DNA of 64,000 nt from Actinophytocola sp035634895 (GCF_035634895.1 NZ_DASQCC010000190.1:1-64000); one strand, 5' to 3'. Positions 37,993 through 46,367 are shown, counted from the stretch's first letter. Notes: generated by a model from the letters alone, not told the origin. Numbers and translations: made by a program.

Positions 37993-39198
37993 ATGAGCAT
38001 CGCGCCGAGCCGCCCGGCGGTCCCGGACTTCCTCCAGCAGCCGACCCCTCCCCGCCTGCTCGGGCTGGTGTGGGCGCTGCTGGTCATCGACACGCTGGGA
38101 ACGCAGCACTCGAACACCGTCATCCCGCTGCCCCGGTCCGTGCTGCAGCTCGTCACCATGGGCGCGGTCTTCGCGGCGTTCCTGCTCGCGCTGATGCTGA
38201 ACCCACGCGTGCGGCTGCGGCCGAGCGCGTACCTGCTGCTGCTCACGTTCATGGTGGTCGGCGCCACCGTGTCCAGCCTGCGGCTGGAGTCCGGGTACGG
38301 CGCGCTGTTCCGCTGCTTCCGCTTCGCGGTCTTCGTGCTGACGCTCTGGCTGCTCACCCCGTGGTGGCACGACTGGCTCCGGTTCGTCCGCATGCACATC
38401 AGGGCCCTGTGCGCCGTGCTGTTCACGGTCGCGGTCGGTCTGGTCATCGCGCCGGGCACCGCGCTGAACGAGGCGTACGGCGGCCGCCTGCTCGGCGCGG
38501 TCTGGCCGCTGACCCCGCCGCAGGTCGGGCAGTACGCGGCGACGGTCATCGGGCTCACGATCCTGCTGTGGCTCGGCCATCACACGACCCGCGCCAGCGT
38601 GCTCGTCATCGTCATCCCGGCGCTGGCACTGCTTCTGCTCAGCCACACCCGCACCGCGCTGCTGGGACTGGTCGGCGGGCTCGCCGTGGCGATGCTGGCG
38701 CTCGCGACCTCGTCGACGCGGGCCAGGAAGGTGTTCACCTGGACCATGATCGTCGGCGGGATCTGCGGGGTGCTGGCCGGCGCCGCGATCCAGACCTGGT
38801 TCCGGCGCGGGCAGTCCGACCTGACCGAGCTGACCGGCCGGGAGAAGGTGTGGAAGGCCCTGCTCGACTGGCCGCGCACGATCAGCGAGCAGATCTTCGG
38901 CGTGGGGCTGTCCAACAAGTCGTTCGGCGGCCTGCCGATCGACTCGAGCTGGCTCGCGGTGTACCACGAGGAGGGCTACCTCGGGCTGGCGATCGTGGTC
39001 GCGTACCTGCTGACGCTGCTGTGCGTCGCGGTGCTGCGCCCGCCGTCGCTGACCCGCGCCGCCACCCTGTTCCTGGTCGTCTACAGCGTCATCGCGTCCT
39101 ACACCGAGGCCGGGCTCGGCGACGCGTCCCCGTACCTGCTGAACCTGACCATCGCCGCGGTGCTGGTCGGGAACGTCAAGCCTGGAGCGTCGCCATGA
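37993..39198 (+). CDS. O-antigen ligase/Wzy-like polysaccharide polymerase
   Basis: 401 residues with about 11-12 membrane helices and a larger extracytoplasmic loop carrying LTGREKVWKALLDWPRTISE and FGVGLSNKSFGGLPIDSSWL. The layout of GREK.W, G.G and a later E-x-G-hydrophobic segment (HEEGYLGLAIVV) is typical of Wzy/WaaL-family enzymes. It would polymerise lipid-linked repeat units outside the membrane. The start at ATG 37993 follows the lipoprotein stop by 5 bp; the next gene overlaps by 4 bp. Confidence 0.82.
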   Translation: MSIAPSRPAVPDFLQQPTPPRLLGLVWALLVIDTLGTQHSNTVIPLPRSVLQLVTMGAVFAAFLLALMLNPRVRLRPSAYLLLLTFMVVGATVSSLRLESGYGALFRCFRFAVFVLTLWLLTPWWHDWLRFVRMHIRALCAVLFTVAVGLVIAPGTALNEAYGGRLLGAVWPLTPPQVGQYAATVIGLTILLWLGHHTTRASVLVIVIPALALLLLSHTRTALLGLVGGLAVAMLALATSSTRARKVFTWTMIVGGICGVLAGAAIQTWFRRGQSDLTELTGREKVWKALLDWPRTISEQIFGVGLSNKSFGGLPIDSSWLAVYHEEGYLGLAIVVAYLLTLLCVAVLRPPSLTRAATLFLVVYSVIASYTEAGLGDASPYLLNLTIAAVLVGNVKPGASP

Positions 39199-40406
39199 CC
39201 GAGAGCCTGCGTGTGCTGGTGGCGCACAACTGGTACCGCACCGAGCAGCCGAGCGGCGAGAACAACGTCGTCGCGGCGGAGGTGGCGCTGCTGCGTGAGG
39301 CCGGCCACCGGGTGGACATGTTCGAGCGGCGCAGCGACGAGATCTCCGACTTCTCCCTGCCGCGCAAGGCGTTGGTGCCGGTCGCGGTGCCGTGGAACCC
39401 GGCCGCGCGGCGGGCGTTCGCCAACCGGTTGCGGCGGGAGCGGCCGGACGTGGTGCACGTGCACAACACGTTCCCGCTGCTGTCACCGTCCATTCTGGAC
39501 GCCTGCCGGGACGCGGCCGTGCCGGTCGTGGCGACCCTGCACAACTACACGCAGATCTGTCCCACCGGGACGCTGTACCGGGACGGCGCGGTGTGCACGT
39601 CCTGCGTGGGCAGGGCTCCGCTGCCCGCGGTGCGGCACGGGTGCTACCGCGGTTCGTCGGTGGCGAGCGTGCCGGTGGCGTTGAACCTGCAGGTGAACCG
39701 GCGGCGGTGGTGGAGGTCGGTGTCGCGGTTCCTGTGCATCTCCGACGCGCAGCGGCAGACCCTGATCGCGAACGGCATGCCGGCCGAGAACCTGACGGTG
39801 AAGTACAACTTCGTGGCGGACACCGAGCATCGCCGGACCGGCACGGGCGAGCACCTGCTGTACCTGGGCCGGCTGGCCGAGGAGAAGGGCGTGCGGCTGC
39901 TGATGACCGCGTGGGACCGGCTCGCGGCCGGCGGCGGGCTCGGGGTGCCGCTGGTGATCGCGGGCGCCGGGCCGCTGTCGGACGAGGTGGCCTCCTGGGC
40001 CGCGTCGCGGCGTGACGTGCGGTTCGTCGGCCGGCTGGACAACGAGGCGAGCCGGGCGATGGTGGCCCGGTCGGTGGCGGTGGTGGTGCCGTCGGAGTGG
40101 CTGGAGACGTTCGGGCTCGTGGTGGTGGAGGCCATGTCGGCCGGCGTGCCTTCCGTTGTGGCGGGGCACAGTTCGCTCGCGGAGCTGGTGACCGACGGGG
40201 TGACCGGGTTGACGCACGCGCCGGGTGACGTGGCGTCGCTCGCCGACGCGCTGGGGCGGGTCGTGCGGGCGCCGAGCTCGCTGGGGCGGGCGGCACGGGA
40301 ACGCTACGAGAGCGAGTTCACGCGTTCCGTGGGGCTGTCGAACCTCCTGACGAACTACCGGCAGGTCATCGAGGAGGCGAGGCGTGGCGCGCAGACTGTG
40401 CGGTGA
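39195..40406 (+). CDS. Glycosyltransferase family 4
   Basis: 403 residues in the GT-B fold. It has HNWYRTEQPSGENNVVAAEV at the N terminus, PTGTLYRDGAVCTSCVGRAP in the acceptor domain, LYLGRLAEEKGVRLLMTAW, and the E-x7-E donor motif within ETFGLVVVEAMSAGVPSV. It is similar to exopolysaccharide transferases that extend the lipid-linked unit. It overlaps the polymerase gene by ATGA and the nucleotidyltransferase gene by 23 bp. Confidence 0.87.
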   Translation: MTESLRVLVAHNWYRTEQPSGENNVVAAEVALLREAGHRVDMFERRSDEISDFSLPRKALVPVAVPWNPAARRAFANRLRRERPDVVHVHNTFPLLSPSILDACRDAAVPVVATLHNYTQICPTGTLYRDGAVCTSCVGRAPLPAVRHGCYRGSSVASVPVALNLQVNRRRWWRSVSRFLCISDAQRQTLIANGMPAENLTVKYNFVADTEHRRTGTGEHLLYLGRLAEEKGVRLLMTAWDRLAAGGGLGVPLVIAGAGPLSDEVASWAASRRDVRFVGRLDNEASRAMVARSVAVVVPSEWLETFGLVVVEAMSAGVPSVVAGHSSLAELVTDGVTGLTHAPGDVASLADALGRVVRAPSSLGRAARERYESEFTRSVGLSNLLTNYRQVIEEARRGAQTVR

Positions 40407-41493
40407 GTCCGCCTATCCCGCCGCGCTGCTCGCGGTGGCCGGACACGGGTTGCCGGGTGCCTCCCGGCCGTTTCCCGCGTCGCCGCCGTCCTCGTGGTCC
40501 TCGCTGCTGAAGGCCGCCGAGTCGAACCGGGTGCTCGGGTTGCTGCGGTCCGCCGTGGACTCCGGCGCGCTGCCGGCGACCGCCGCGCAGCGTGCGGAGG
40601 TGCGGACCGCGCACCGGCTGGCGTTGCTGCGGGTGCTCTCGCTGGAGCGGCAGCTGGTGTCGGTGACGTCACTGCTCACGTCCGCCGGGGTGGAGACGCG
40701 GGTGTTGAAGGGCAGCGCCTACGCGCACCTGGACTACCCCGACCCGGCGCTGCGGATGTTCATCGACCTGGACCTGATGTTCCGCCCGTCGGACATCGAG
40801 CGCGCGGTGACGGTGCTGGCCGGCGCGGGGTTCGGCCGGACGCTGGCGGAACCGCGGCCGGGGTTCGACCGTCGCTTCGACAAGGGCACGACGTTGCGCG
40901 GCAAGGACTTCGAGATCGACCTGCACCGGACGTTCGTGCTGGGGCCGTGGGGTTTCCAGGTACCGCTGGACGCGCTGTGGTCCGGCGGTGAACCGTTCAT
41001 GATCGGCGACCACGAGCTGACCGCGCTGTCGGGACCGCACCGGTTCCTGCACGCCTGCTACCACGCGGCGCTGGGCGACTGGCCGCTGCGGCTGGGTTCG
41101 CTGCGGGACGTGGCGGAGCTGCATCCCGCGGACGAGCCGGGGTTCGTCGCGTTGGCGACCGAGTGGGGTGTGCAGGCGGTGGTGGCCGCGGCGGTGGCGG
41201 ACTCGACGCGGCTGCTGGGGTTGCCGGTCACCGGGGAGCTGCGGGAGTGGGCCGCGGCGTACGTGCCCAGCCGGCGCGAGGAACGCTGGCTGGGGCTGCA
41301 CACCCGGGAGGGCAAGACGTTCGCGGCGCAGGCGCTGGCGACACTGCCGGTTCTGCCTGGGTTGCGGAACAAGGCGGCGTACCTGCGGGCGCTGGTGTTG
41401 CCGGACAAGCAGTACACTGCCGGCCGGCACATGTCGGCGTTGTCCCGCTGGAGCTTCGGCGTACGCGAGGCGTTCCGCGGGCTCGGCCGCTAA
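40384..41493 (+). CDS. Nucleotidyltransferase family protein (NTP_transf_5), probable lasso-peptide tailoring enzyme
   Basis: 369 residues. It has the minimal nucleotidyltransferase layout of the PF14907 family: VETRVLKGSAYAHLDYPDPA, then RMFIDLDLMF with the metal-binding Asp pair, then FEIDLHRTFVL. The start overlaps the upstream glycosyltransferase by 23 bp. Relatives next to HprK-like kinase and lasso genes (PsmN of the pseudomycoidin cluster) are reported to modify the phosphorylated C terminus of the peptide with hexoses. A role in modifying the lasso peptide fits its place 35 bp before the convergent cyclase gene. A purely polysaccharide role is the alternative. Confidence 0.72.
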   Translation: MARRLCGESAYPAALLAVAGHGLPGASRPFPASPPSSWSSLLKAAESNRVLGLLRSAVDSGALPATAAQRAEVRTAHRLALLRVLSLERQLVSVTSLLTSAGVETRVLKGSAYAHLDYPDPALRMFIDLDLMFRPSDIERAVTVLAGAGFGRTLAEPRPGFDRRFDKGTTLRGKDFEIDLHRTFVLGPWGFQVPLDALWSGGEPFMIGDHELTALSGPHRFLHACYHAALGDWPLRLGSLRDVAELHPADEPGFVALATEWGVQAVVAAAVADSTRLLGLPVTGELREWAAAYVPSRREERWLGLHTREGKTFAAQALATLPVLPGLRNKAAYLRALVLPDKQYTAGRHMSALSRWSFGVREAFRGLGR

Positions 41494-41527
41494 GAGGTCG
41501 TCGGCTCGCTTTGCGAACCCGCTCGGC

Positions 41528-42658
41528 CTAGCCGTATCTGGCCAGCCAGGCCTGCTGGAGCAGTGTCATGGACGGGGCGTGTGGGTCCTCGGACAGCCAG
41601 ATCTCGCGGAGGATCTCCGGGTCCACCAGGTCCTCGTCCACTCCGGACCCGTTCCAGGTGCGGGCGAACTCCTTCGTGTAGCGGGCGAAGACGGCGTTCG
41701 CGAACAGTGCCTTCGTGCGGCGTTCCAGTACCTCGCGTGGGAGCAGGTCGCCGAACAGGCCGCGCATCGTGGCGGCCCGGCCGGTCCAGCCGAAGGAACC
41801 TCCCGTCGCGGCCACCGAGGCCACCAGCGCCGGTTCGGCGAATGCCTGTACGTACGTGACATCCAGCTCCGCGCCCAGCACTCGCACCGTCTCGTAGGAG
41901 AGCCGGGCGCAGCGGCGGGTCGCGAACTGCCAGGTGTTGTGGCCGGCGCGCAGTGCGAACGCCGCCACGTCCGCCGCGTCGCGGCGGGCCAGGTCGTCCT
42001 CCACTTCCGGGTGCAGCCACGGTCTCCGGTAACGGCCGCGCAGTGCGCCGCGGCGCCGGAGGGCGGCGGGAGCCAGGGCACGCACGGTGTCGGCGTAGAC
42101 GCCGGGGGACACGACACCCTTGCGCTTCAACAGTTTCGTCAGCGGGGTGATGCGTTTGAGGCCGAACGCCTCGTCGCCGCCCTCGCCGGTCAGCAGGGTG
42201 CCGCCGCGGGCCATCTTCATCAGGCGGACCGTCGGGGCGAAGTTCGGCGGCCAGACCAGTCCGTGGCGACGCAGCACGGGGGTCGCGACCGGACCCAGTG
42301 GGTCGTGCTCGTCGTGGACGGTGAGGACGATGCGTTCCTTGATGCCGAGATGTCTCAGCACGGCGTCCTGCCAGTCGGACTCCGCCGCGTCGGGAGCCTC
42401 CGGATAGGACAGTGTGATCGGCACCGGCAAGGGCAGGCCCTGCTGGCGCGCCACGTTCACCGCGGCGGCCAGCAGGACCGAAGAGTCACGACCGCCGGAG
42501 AACGCCACCAGGCACGGCGCGGTACCGAGGTGTGCCAGCAGCAGTCGGTCGAGCACACGGCGTGGCGACTCGTGTGGCCCCGGGGGCAACGGGACCGGGT
42601 CGTAGCCGTTCACCCAACCGCCGGCGATCTCCAGCGGGTCCATTGTATACAGTCCCAC
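41528..42658 (-). CDS. Lasso peptide cyclase (asparagine synthase-related), short form
   Basis: 376 residues from GTG 42658, preceded by AAGGGAG at good spacing (GLYTMDPLEIAGGWVNG). It has the ATP-pyrophosphatase loop AFSGGRDSS near residue 50 and TGEGGDEAFG, equivalent to the synthase GxGADE site. The N-terminal glutaminase-like domain of characterised cyclases such as McjC (~510 residues) is missing. It would adenylate the ring-closing Asp or Glu and form the macrolactam. Direct adjacency to the precursor gene, 57 bp downstream in the same direction, supports this over a metabolic asparagine synthase, as does the rest of the cluster. Confidence 0.85.
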   Translation of the reverse strand: MGLYTMDPLEIAGGWVNGYDPVPLPPGPHESPRRVLDRLLLAHLGTAPCLVAFSGGRDSSVLLAAAVNVARQQGLPLPVPITLSYPEAPDAAESDWQDAVLRHLGIKERIVLTVHDEHDPLGPVATPVLRRHGLVWPPNFAPTVRLMKMARGGTLLTGEGGDEAFGLKRITPLTKLLKRKGVVSPGVYADTVRALAPAALRRRGALRGRYRRPWLHPEVEDDLARRDAADVAAFALRAGHNTWQFATRRCARLSYETVRVLGAELDVTYVQAFAEPALVASVAATGGSFGWTGRAATMRGLFGDLLPREVLERRTKALFANAVFARYTKEFARTWNGSGVDEDLVDPEILREIWLSEDPHAPSMTLLQQAWLARYG

Positions 42659-42715
42659 ACGGACTCCCTTGTGCCGACGACGACGAGACTCAGTGTTCGC
42701 CACCGTCCACACGGG

Positions 42716-42856
42716 TCACGAGTAGCGGTTGTTGTCGCCGAGGATCGGCAGAATCCACGTCAACTGGTCGCTGGACTTGCCGAAAAGGTTGGCCTGGGTC
42801 AGGTCCAGCAGGGTCCCGAGCTCGATGATCTCCGGAGTTTCGTAGGGCTGGCGCAT
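42716..42856 (-). CDS. Lasso peptide precursor (46 residues)
   Basis: ATG 42856 lies behind a near-perfect ribosome site (GGAGGAGGT, 5-6 bases upstream). The leader contains YETPEIIELG, i.e. the YxxP...G motif recognised by RRE proteins, and ends LTQ with Thr at -2. The predicted core (25 residues) starts ANLFGKSSD, which allows an Ala1-Asp9 isopeptide ring of nine residues. It continues QLTWILP and ends GDNNRYS. A C-terminal Ser is the known target of ThcoK/PadeK-type kinases, and such a kinase gene is in the cluster. Calculated monoisotopic mass of the cyclised core is about 2803.43; with one phosphate about 2883.40. The gene is short and easily missed. Confidence 0.85.
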   Translation of the reverse strand: MRQPYETPEIIELGTLLDLTQANLFGKSSDQLTWILPILGDNNRYS

Positions 42857-42954
42857 GTGTCACCTCCTCCCGGTATACCTGCTACGTCGTGTGAAGGTCA
42901 GCATCATTACCAAATGGCTGTAACAAATGCTGTCCGTAGCCGGACGTACTACAC
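42857..42954. promoter_or_regulatory. Divergent promoter region of precursor and exporter genes
   Basis: 98 bp separate the precursor start from the exporter start. The segment is AT-richer than the flanks around 42905-42930 (CATTACCAAATGGCTGTAAC), as expected for promoters reading both ways. No repeat or operator palindrome stands out. Exact -10/-35 boxes cannot be fixed by eye. Confidence 0.45.
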
Positions 42955-44694
42955 ATGCGACGGTTGACCAGAACGCCCCGGTTGGTCGCGGCCGCGGCGC
43001 GGGAAGTGTGGCGCGCGGACCGTGCCGGCACGATTCTCGCCGCGGTGTACCAACTTCTCGGCGCGGTGGCGGCTCTCGGGGTGGTCGCGGCCGGCAAGTT
43101 CGTGTTCGACGCGCTGCTCTCGACCGATCACGCCGGGCTCACCGTCTCGCTTCTGTTGCTGGCGCTGGCGACCGCGGTGTCCGGTTCGGTCGGTCCACTC
43201 CAGACACAGCAGAACCGGATCCTCGGCGAGCGGGTGTCACAGCGGGTGTGGGACCGATTGCTGGACACGACCGCGCGTGCCGATCTCGTCACCTACGAGT
43301 CGACCGGGTTCGCGACCGCGCTGGAACGGGTGCGGCAGCACGCGTTGGAGCACCCGTTCGCGGTCACGGCCGCACTGTTCGGGATGACGGGGAGCCTGGT
43401 CGGCGTCGGCGCGATGTCCGTCGTGCTGGTGGCGGTCGAGCCGCTGCTGCTGCCGCTGCTGCTCGCCGCGGGGGTGCCGGCGATCCTGCTGTCGCGGTGG
43501 GCGAGCCGCACCGAGTTCGCGTTCGCGCACAGGCTCACGGCGCTGTTCCGCCGGCGGCACTACCTCCGGGAGCTGCTGACGCTGCGGCCCTACGCCGCGG
43601 AGGTGCGCGCGTTCGACGCGTTCGAACCGTTGCGGTCCCGGCACGACGAGCTCAACGCCGGCGTGAACACCGCGCTGCGGCAACAGGTTCGGCGCCGGCA
43701 GGTGATCGCCGGCCTGACCACCGCCGGCGTCGCCGCGGCGCTGACCCTCGCGTTGCTGGCGATCGTGACGCTGGTGCGGGACGGCCGGCTGGGGCTCGCG
43801 GACGCCGGCGCCGCGGCCATCGCCGTGCGGTTGCTGAGCGGGCAGCTGGGGGTGCTGTTCGGCTCGATCGGCGGGTTGCTGGAGTCCGCGCCGTTCCTGG
43901 CGGATCTCGCCCGGTTCGTCGCAAGTGGACCTGCTCAGGTTGCCGCCGGCGACAAGCACCCGCTCAGCTCCGGGGTGTCGCTGCGGGACGTGCGGTTCAG
44001 CTACCCGGGCCAGGAGCGGGCGGCGGTCGACGGGGTGTCGCTGGAGATCGGCGCGGGCGAGGTCGTCGCGCTGGTGGGCGAGAACGGGTCCGGCAAGACC
44101 ACGCTGGCGAAGGTGGTGGCCGGGTTGTACGACCCGGCGGACGGGTCGCGGCACTGGGACGGCGTCGCCGTGCCGGCCGCGGACGTGCGTGCGTCGGTGA
44201 CGGTGATCTTCCAGGACTTCGTGCGGTACCAGATGACGTTGCGGGAGAACATAACCATCAGCGCCCCGGCCGGTGATGCCGTGCGCGCCAGCTCGTCGGC
44301 CGGCCTGGACCGGACCGTGCGCGAGCTGCCGGACGGCCTGGACACGATGCTGGGACGGGACCTGGACGAGGGCGTGGACCTGTCCGGCGGGCAGTGGCAG
44401 CGGGTCGCGCTGGCACGGGCCCTGTACCGGGACACGCCCCTGATCGTGCTGGACGAGCCGGCGGCGGCGCTGGACCCCAGGGCCGAGCACGAGCTGTTCA
44501 CGAACGTACGGGCGACGCTGGGGGGCCGGGCGGCCCTGCTCATCTCGCACCGGTTCTCGAGCACCCGCATGGCGGACCGGATCTACGTGATGGACGCCGG
44601 CCGGGTCGTGGAGTGCGGCACACACGACGAGCTGATGGCCGCGGCGGGCCAGTACGCCGAGCTGTACCAACTGCAGTCGGCGGCCTACCACTGA
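42955..44694 (+). CDS. Lasso peptide exporter, ABC transporter with fused membrane and ATPase domains
   Basis: 579 residues, the size of a homodimeric half-transporter. Residues ~20-310 form a six-helix ABC type I exporter domain (VYQLLGAVAALGVVAAGKFV, MSVVLVAVEPLLLPLLLAAG). The ATPase has Walker A GENGSGKTT, Q-loop FQDF, signature LSGGQWQR, Walker B LIVLDEPAAALD and the H-loop ISHR. No C39 peptidase domain is present, as expected when leader removal is done by B1/B2. It reads away from the precursor gene and probably exports the mature peptide and gives self-immunity. Confidence 0.88.
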   Translation: MRRLTRTPRLVAAAAREVWRADRAGTILAAVYQLLGAVAALGVVAAGKFVFDALLSTDHAGLTVSLLLLALATAVSGSVGPLQTQQNRILGERVSQRVWDRLLDTTARADLVTYESTGFATALERVRQHALEHPFAVTAALFGMTGSLVGVGAMSVVLVAVEPLLLPLLLAAGVPAILLSRWASRTEFAFAHRLTALFRRRHYLRELLTLRPYAAEVRAFDAFEPLRSRHDELNAGVNTALRQQVRRRQVIAGLTTAGVAAALTLALLAIVTLVRDGRLGLADAGAAAIAVRLLSGQLGVLFGSIGGLLESAPFLADLARFVASGPAQVAAGDKHPLSSGVSLRDVRFSYPGQERAAVDGVSLEIGAGEVVALVGENGSGKTTLAKVVAGLYDPADGSRHWDGVAVPAADVRASVTVIFQDFVRYQMTLRENITISAPAGDAVRASSSAGLDRTVRELPDGLDTMLGRDLDEGVDLSGGQWQRVALARALYRDTPLIVLDEPAAALDPRAEHELFTNVRATLGGRAALLISHRFSSTRMADRIYVMDAGRVVECGTHDELMAAAGQYAELYQLQSAAYH

Positions 44695-44706
44695 CATGAT
44701 GCCCGG

Positions 44707-45072
44707 GTGGTGACATCCGAGCTGTCGGTGCGGGAGCTGTGCGAGTGGGCGGGCGGGCAGGCCGAGCGGCTGCGGCGCGGACTGTCCGAAGAGGCCGGTG
44801 GGTACCCGGCGTTCGTGCTCGCACAGGCGGCGAAGCTCGCCGAGGAGGTCGGTGAGCTGCAGGCCGAGGTGCTCGGCCAGGCCGGCTACCAGCGACGCGC
44901 CAAGGGCGGGTTCACCCCCGAGGGCATGGCGGGCGAGCTGGCCGACGTGCTCATCTGCACGGCGATCCTCGCCGTCTCGCACGGCGTCGACCTCGGGCGC
45001 GCCGTGGCGGACAAGATCGAACGGATCGAGGAGCGGGACTTACCCGGCGTGACAGGCGGCCTCGTCGACTAG
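44707..45072 (+). CDS. MazG-like nucleotide pyrophosphohydrolase
   Basis: 121 residues from GTG 44707, 12 bp after the exporter. It has the all-alpha NTP-PPase metal motifs EEVGELQAE and GELADVLICT. MazG-type enzymes hydrolyse NTPs or modified nucleotides to monophosphate. Its place inside the lasso cluster is unexpected; it might hydrolyse nucleotide by-products or substrates of the kinase and nucleotidyltransferase, but it may be incidental. It carries a TTA codon at 45040-45042, which is also the antisense of the kinase stop. Confidence 0.8.
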   Translation: MVTSELSVRELCEWAGGQAERLRRGLSEEAGGYPAFVLAQAAKLAEEVGELQAEVLGQAGYQRRAKGGFTPEGMAGELADVLICTAILAVSHGVDLGRAVADKIERIEERDLPGVTGGLVD

Positions 45073-45945
45073 CCGGTCGATCCCCGCGCCGAACGGCGGT
45101 CCCCACGGGATGGTCGCCTCGAGGACCGGGACCCGTTCCACCAGGGCACCCAGCGCCTGGAACGCCGCCGACATGGTCGCCGGGTCGGTCCAGCCCAGCA
45201 CGCGCGGGTAGCTGCTCAGCCGCACCAGCGCCTCCACCGGACGAAGCCGGCGTGTCGAGACCTCGGTCACCTCCCGGCTCGGCTGGGGGATCACGCACGC
45301 CGCCAGCGGCAGCGGGCCGTCCACCAGGTCGCACGGGCGGTGTGCGAGCCGGCCGTCCGCGGTCTCGTAGCCACCGCCACCCGCCAGCGACCGCGCGCCG
45401 GGGCGTAGCCGGGTCTCCGTGGCGCCCGGGTACACCCGCAGGTCGGTGTCCACGCGCAGGAGGTCGTCCGAGACCAGCGGGTAGCCACGCGAGGACAGCA
45501 CCGTCGCCAGCGTCGACTTCCCCATGCCCGACCGGCCCACGAACGCCACCGCGCGTTCCCCCGCCTGGACCGCGCTCGCATGCAGCACCAGCTCGGCACG
45601 CAGCATCAGGTGCATGGCCAGCAGCGCGCCCGCGATCAGCACCGGCAGCAGGCCCTCGTCGGCACCCGGGTGCGGGTGTACGGCGACCCGTGCGAACCGG
45701 GCATCGCCCACGAAGTCGCACAGGCCGGGGTACCGCAGCACCACGCCGTCGGCCCTCGCCAGCGTGTAGAAGATCGTCTGGTTCGGCCGGCCGATCTCGG
45801 CCAGGCGTTCGCCGGGTGGCCGTTCGTGGGGCACCTCACGGTCCTCGGCCAGGCTCAGCACCAGGTCGGCGGGCCCGGGCGGCCCCGGCGGCAGCGGCAG
45901 CGGCACGTCGCTGTCGACCAGCAGGCCGTGGGCTCGGTACCTCAC
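45040..45945 (-). CDS. HprK-like lasso peptide kinase
   Basis: 301 residues from GTG 45945, overlapping the B2 stop (GTGA). The C-terminal two thirds resemble HPr kinase: ELVLHASAVQAGERAVAFVG, P-loop GRSGMGKST, then YPLVSDDLLRVDTDL. The N-terminal ~100 residues hold short strands (PLPLPPGPPGPADLVLSLAE) as in the ThcoK/PadeK group. Those kinases phosphorylate the C-terminal Ser of lasso precursors; the precursor here ends in Ser. HPr itself is not a likely substrate because no PTS gene is near. Its 3' end overlaps the MazG-like gene by 33 bp. Confidence 0.85.
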   Translation of the reverse strand: MRYRAHGLLVDSDVPLPLPPGPPGPADLVLSLAEDREVPHERPPGERLAEIGRPNQTIFYTLARADGVVLRYPGLCDFVGDARFARVAVHPHPGADEGLLPVLIAGALLAMHLMLRAELVLHASAVQAGERAVAFVGRSGMGKSTLATVLSSRGYPLVSDDLLRVDTDLRVYPGATETRLRPGARSLAGGGGYETADGRLAHRPCDLVDGPLPLAACVIPQPSREVTEVSTRRLRPVEALVRLSSYPRVLGWTDPATMSAAFQALGALVERVPVLEATIPWGPPFGAGIDRLVDEAACHAG

Positions 45946-46367
45946 ATGGTCCCCAGGGTCGCGTACTGCGTGGACGTGGGGTCCAGTGTCCGGCCGCCGA
46001 TCTCCAGCCATGAGTGCACGACCAGCTCGCCCTCGCGCCGGACCCCGATGCGCAGCACCGGGTCCAGGGTGCGCAGCCGGTGGCCGAGCACCAGGCAGCT
46101 GCGCAGGCACGTGCCGCCCATCGGCCACCTCGCGACCGCGTACGCGCAGGCCAGGACGGCCGTGCGGGTACGCCTCGGCAGCACGACCGGGACGGCGGCG
46201 GGTGCGGCGGCACTGCGCAGGTCACAGTCGATGCCGAGCTTGCGGCACATGACCGGCAGCGGGTGCCGGCGCAGGCCGATCTCGATCCTCGTCAGCCAGA
46301 ACAGGGCGCGGGCCTGCTCGAACACGAAACGCACGCGGCGGCGGAACGGCATGGGTGGCCCCTTCAC
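45942..46367 (-). CDS. Lasso peptide biosynthesis B2 protein (transglutaminase-like leader peptidase)
   Basis: 136-141 residues; GTG 46367 overlaps the B1 stop, but ATG 46352 behind AAGGGG is the more likely start. It has the catalytic triad of the PF13471 family: Cys in MGGTCLRSCLVLGHRL, His in ELVVHSWLEIGG, and Asp in RTLDPT. N-terminal helices (RFVFEQARALFWLTRIEIGL) are typical of actinobacterial B2 proteins. It cleaves the leader after Gln21 in the proposed precursor, guided by the RRE partner. Confidence 0.9.
   Translation of the reverse strand: MKGPPMPFRRRVRFVFEQARALFWLTRIEIGLRRHPLPVMCRKLGIDCDLRSAAAPAAVPVVLPRRTRTAVLACAYAVARWPMGGTCLRSCLVLGHRLRTLDPVLRIGVRREGELVVHSWLEIGGRTLDPTSTQYATLGTM

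Noticed and set aside
41528..42658. Reading the short asparagine synthase-like gene as a metabolic enzyme
   Set aside because: It lacks the glutaminase domain and nucleophile Cys, and lies next to a YxxP-leader precursor with B1/B2, exporter and kinase genes.
42716..42856. Alternative core start after LTW in the precursor (Ile first, Asp at position 7)
   Set aside because: It would leave a 12-residue core with a 5-residue tail, shorter than known lasso peptides; the Ala1-Asp9 reading fits better.
45040..45945. Calling the HprK-like gene a PTS HPr kinase
   Set aside because: No HPr or PTS gene is near, and its operon partners are lasso B1 and B2 genes.
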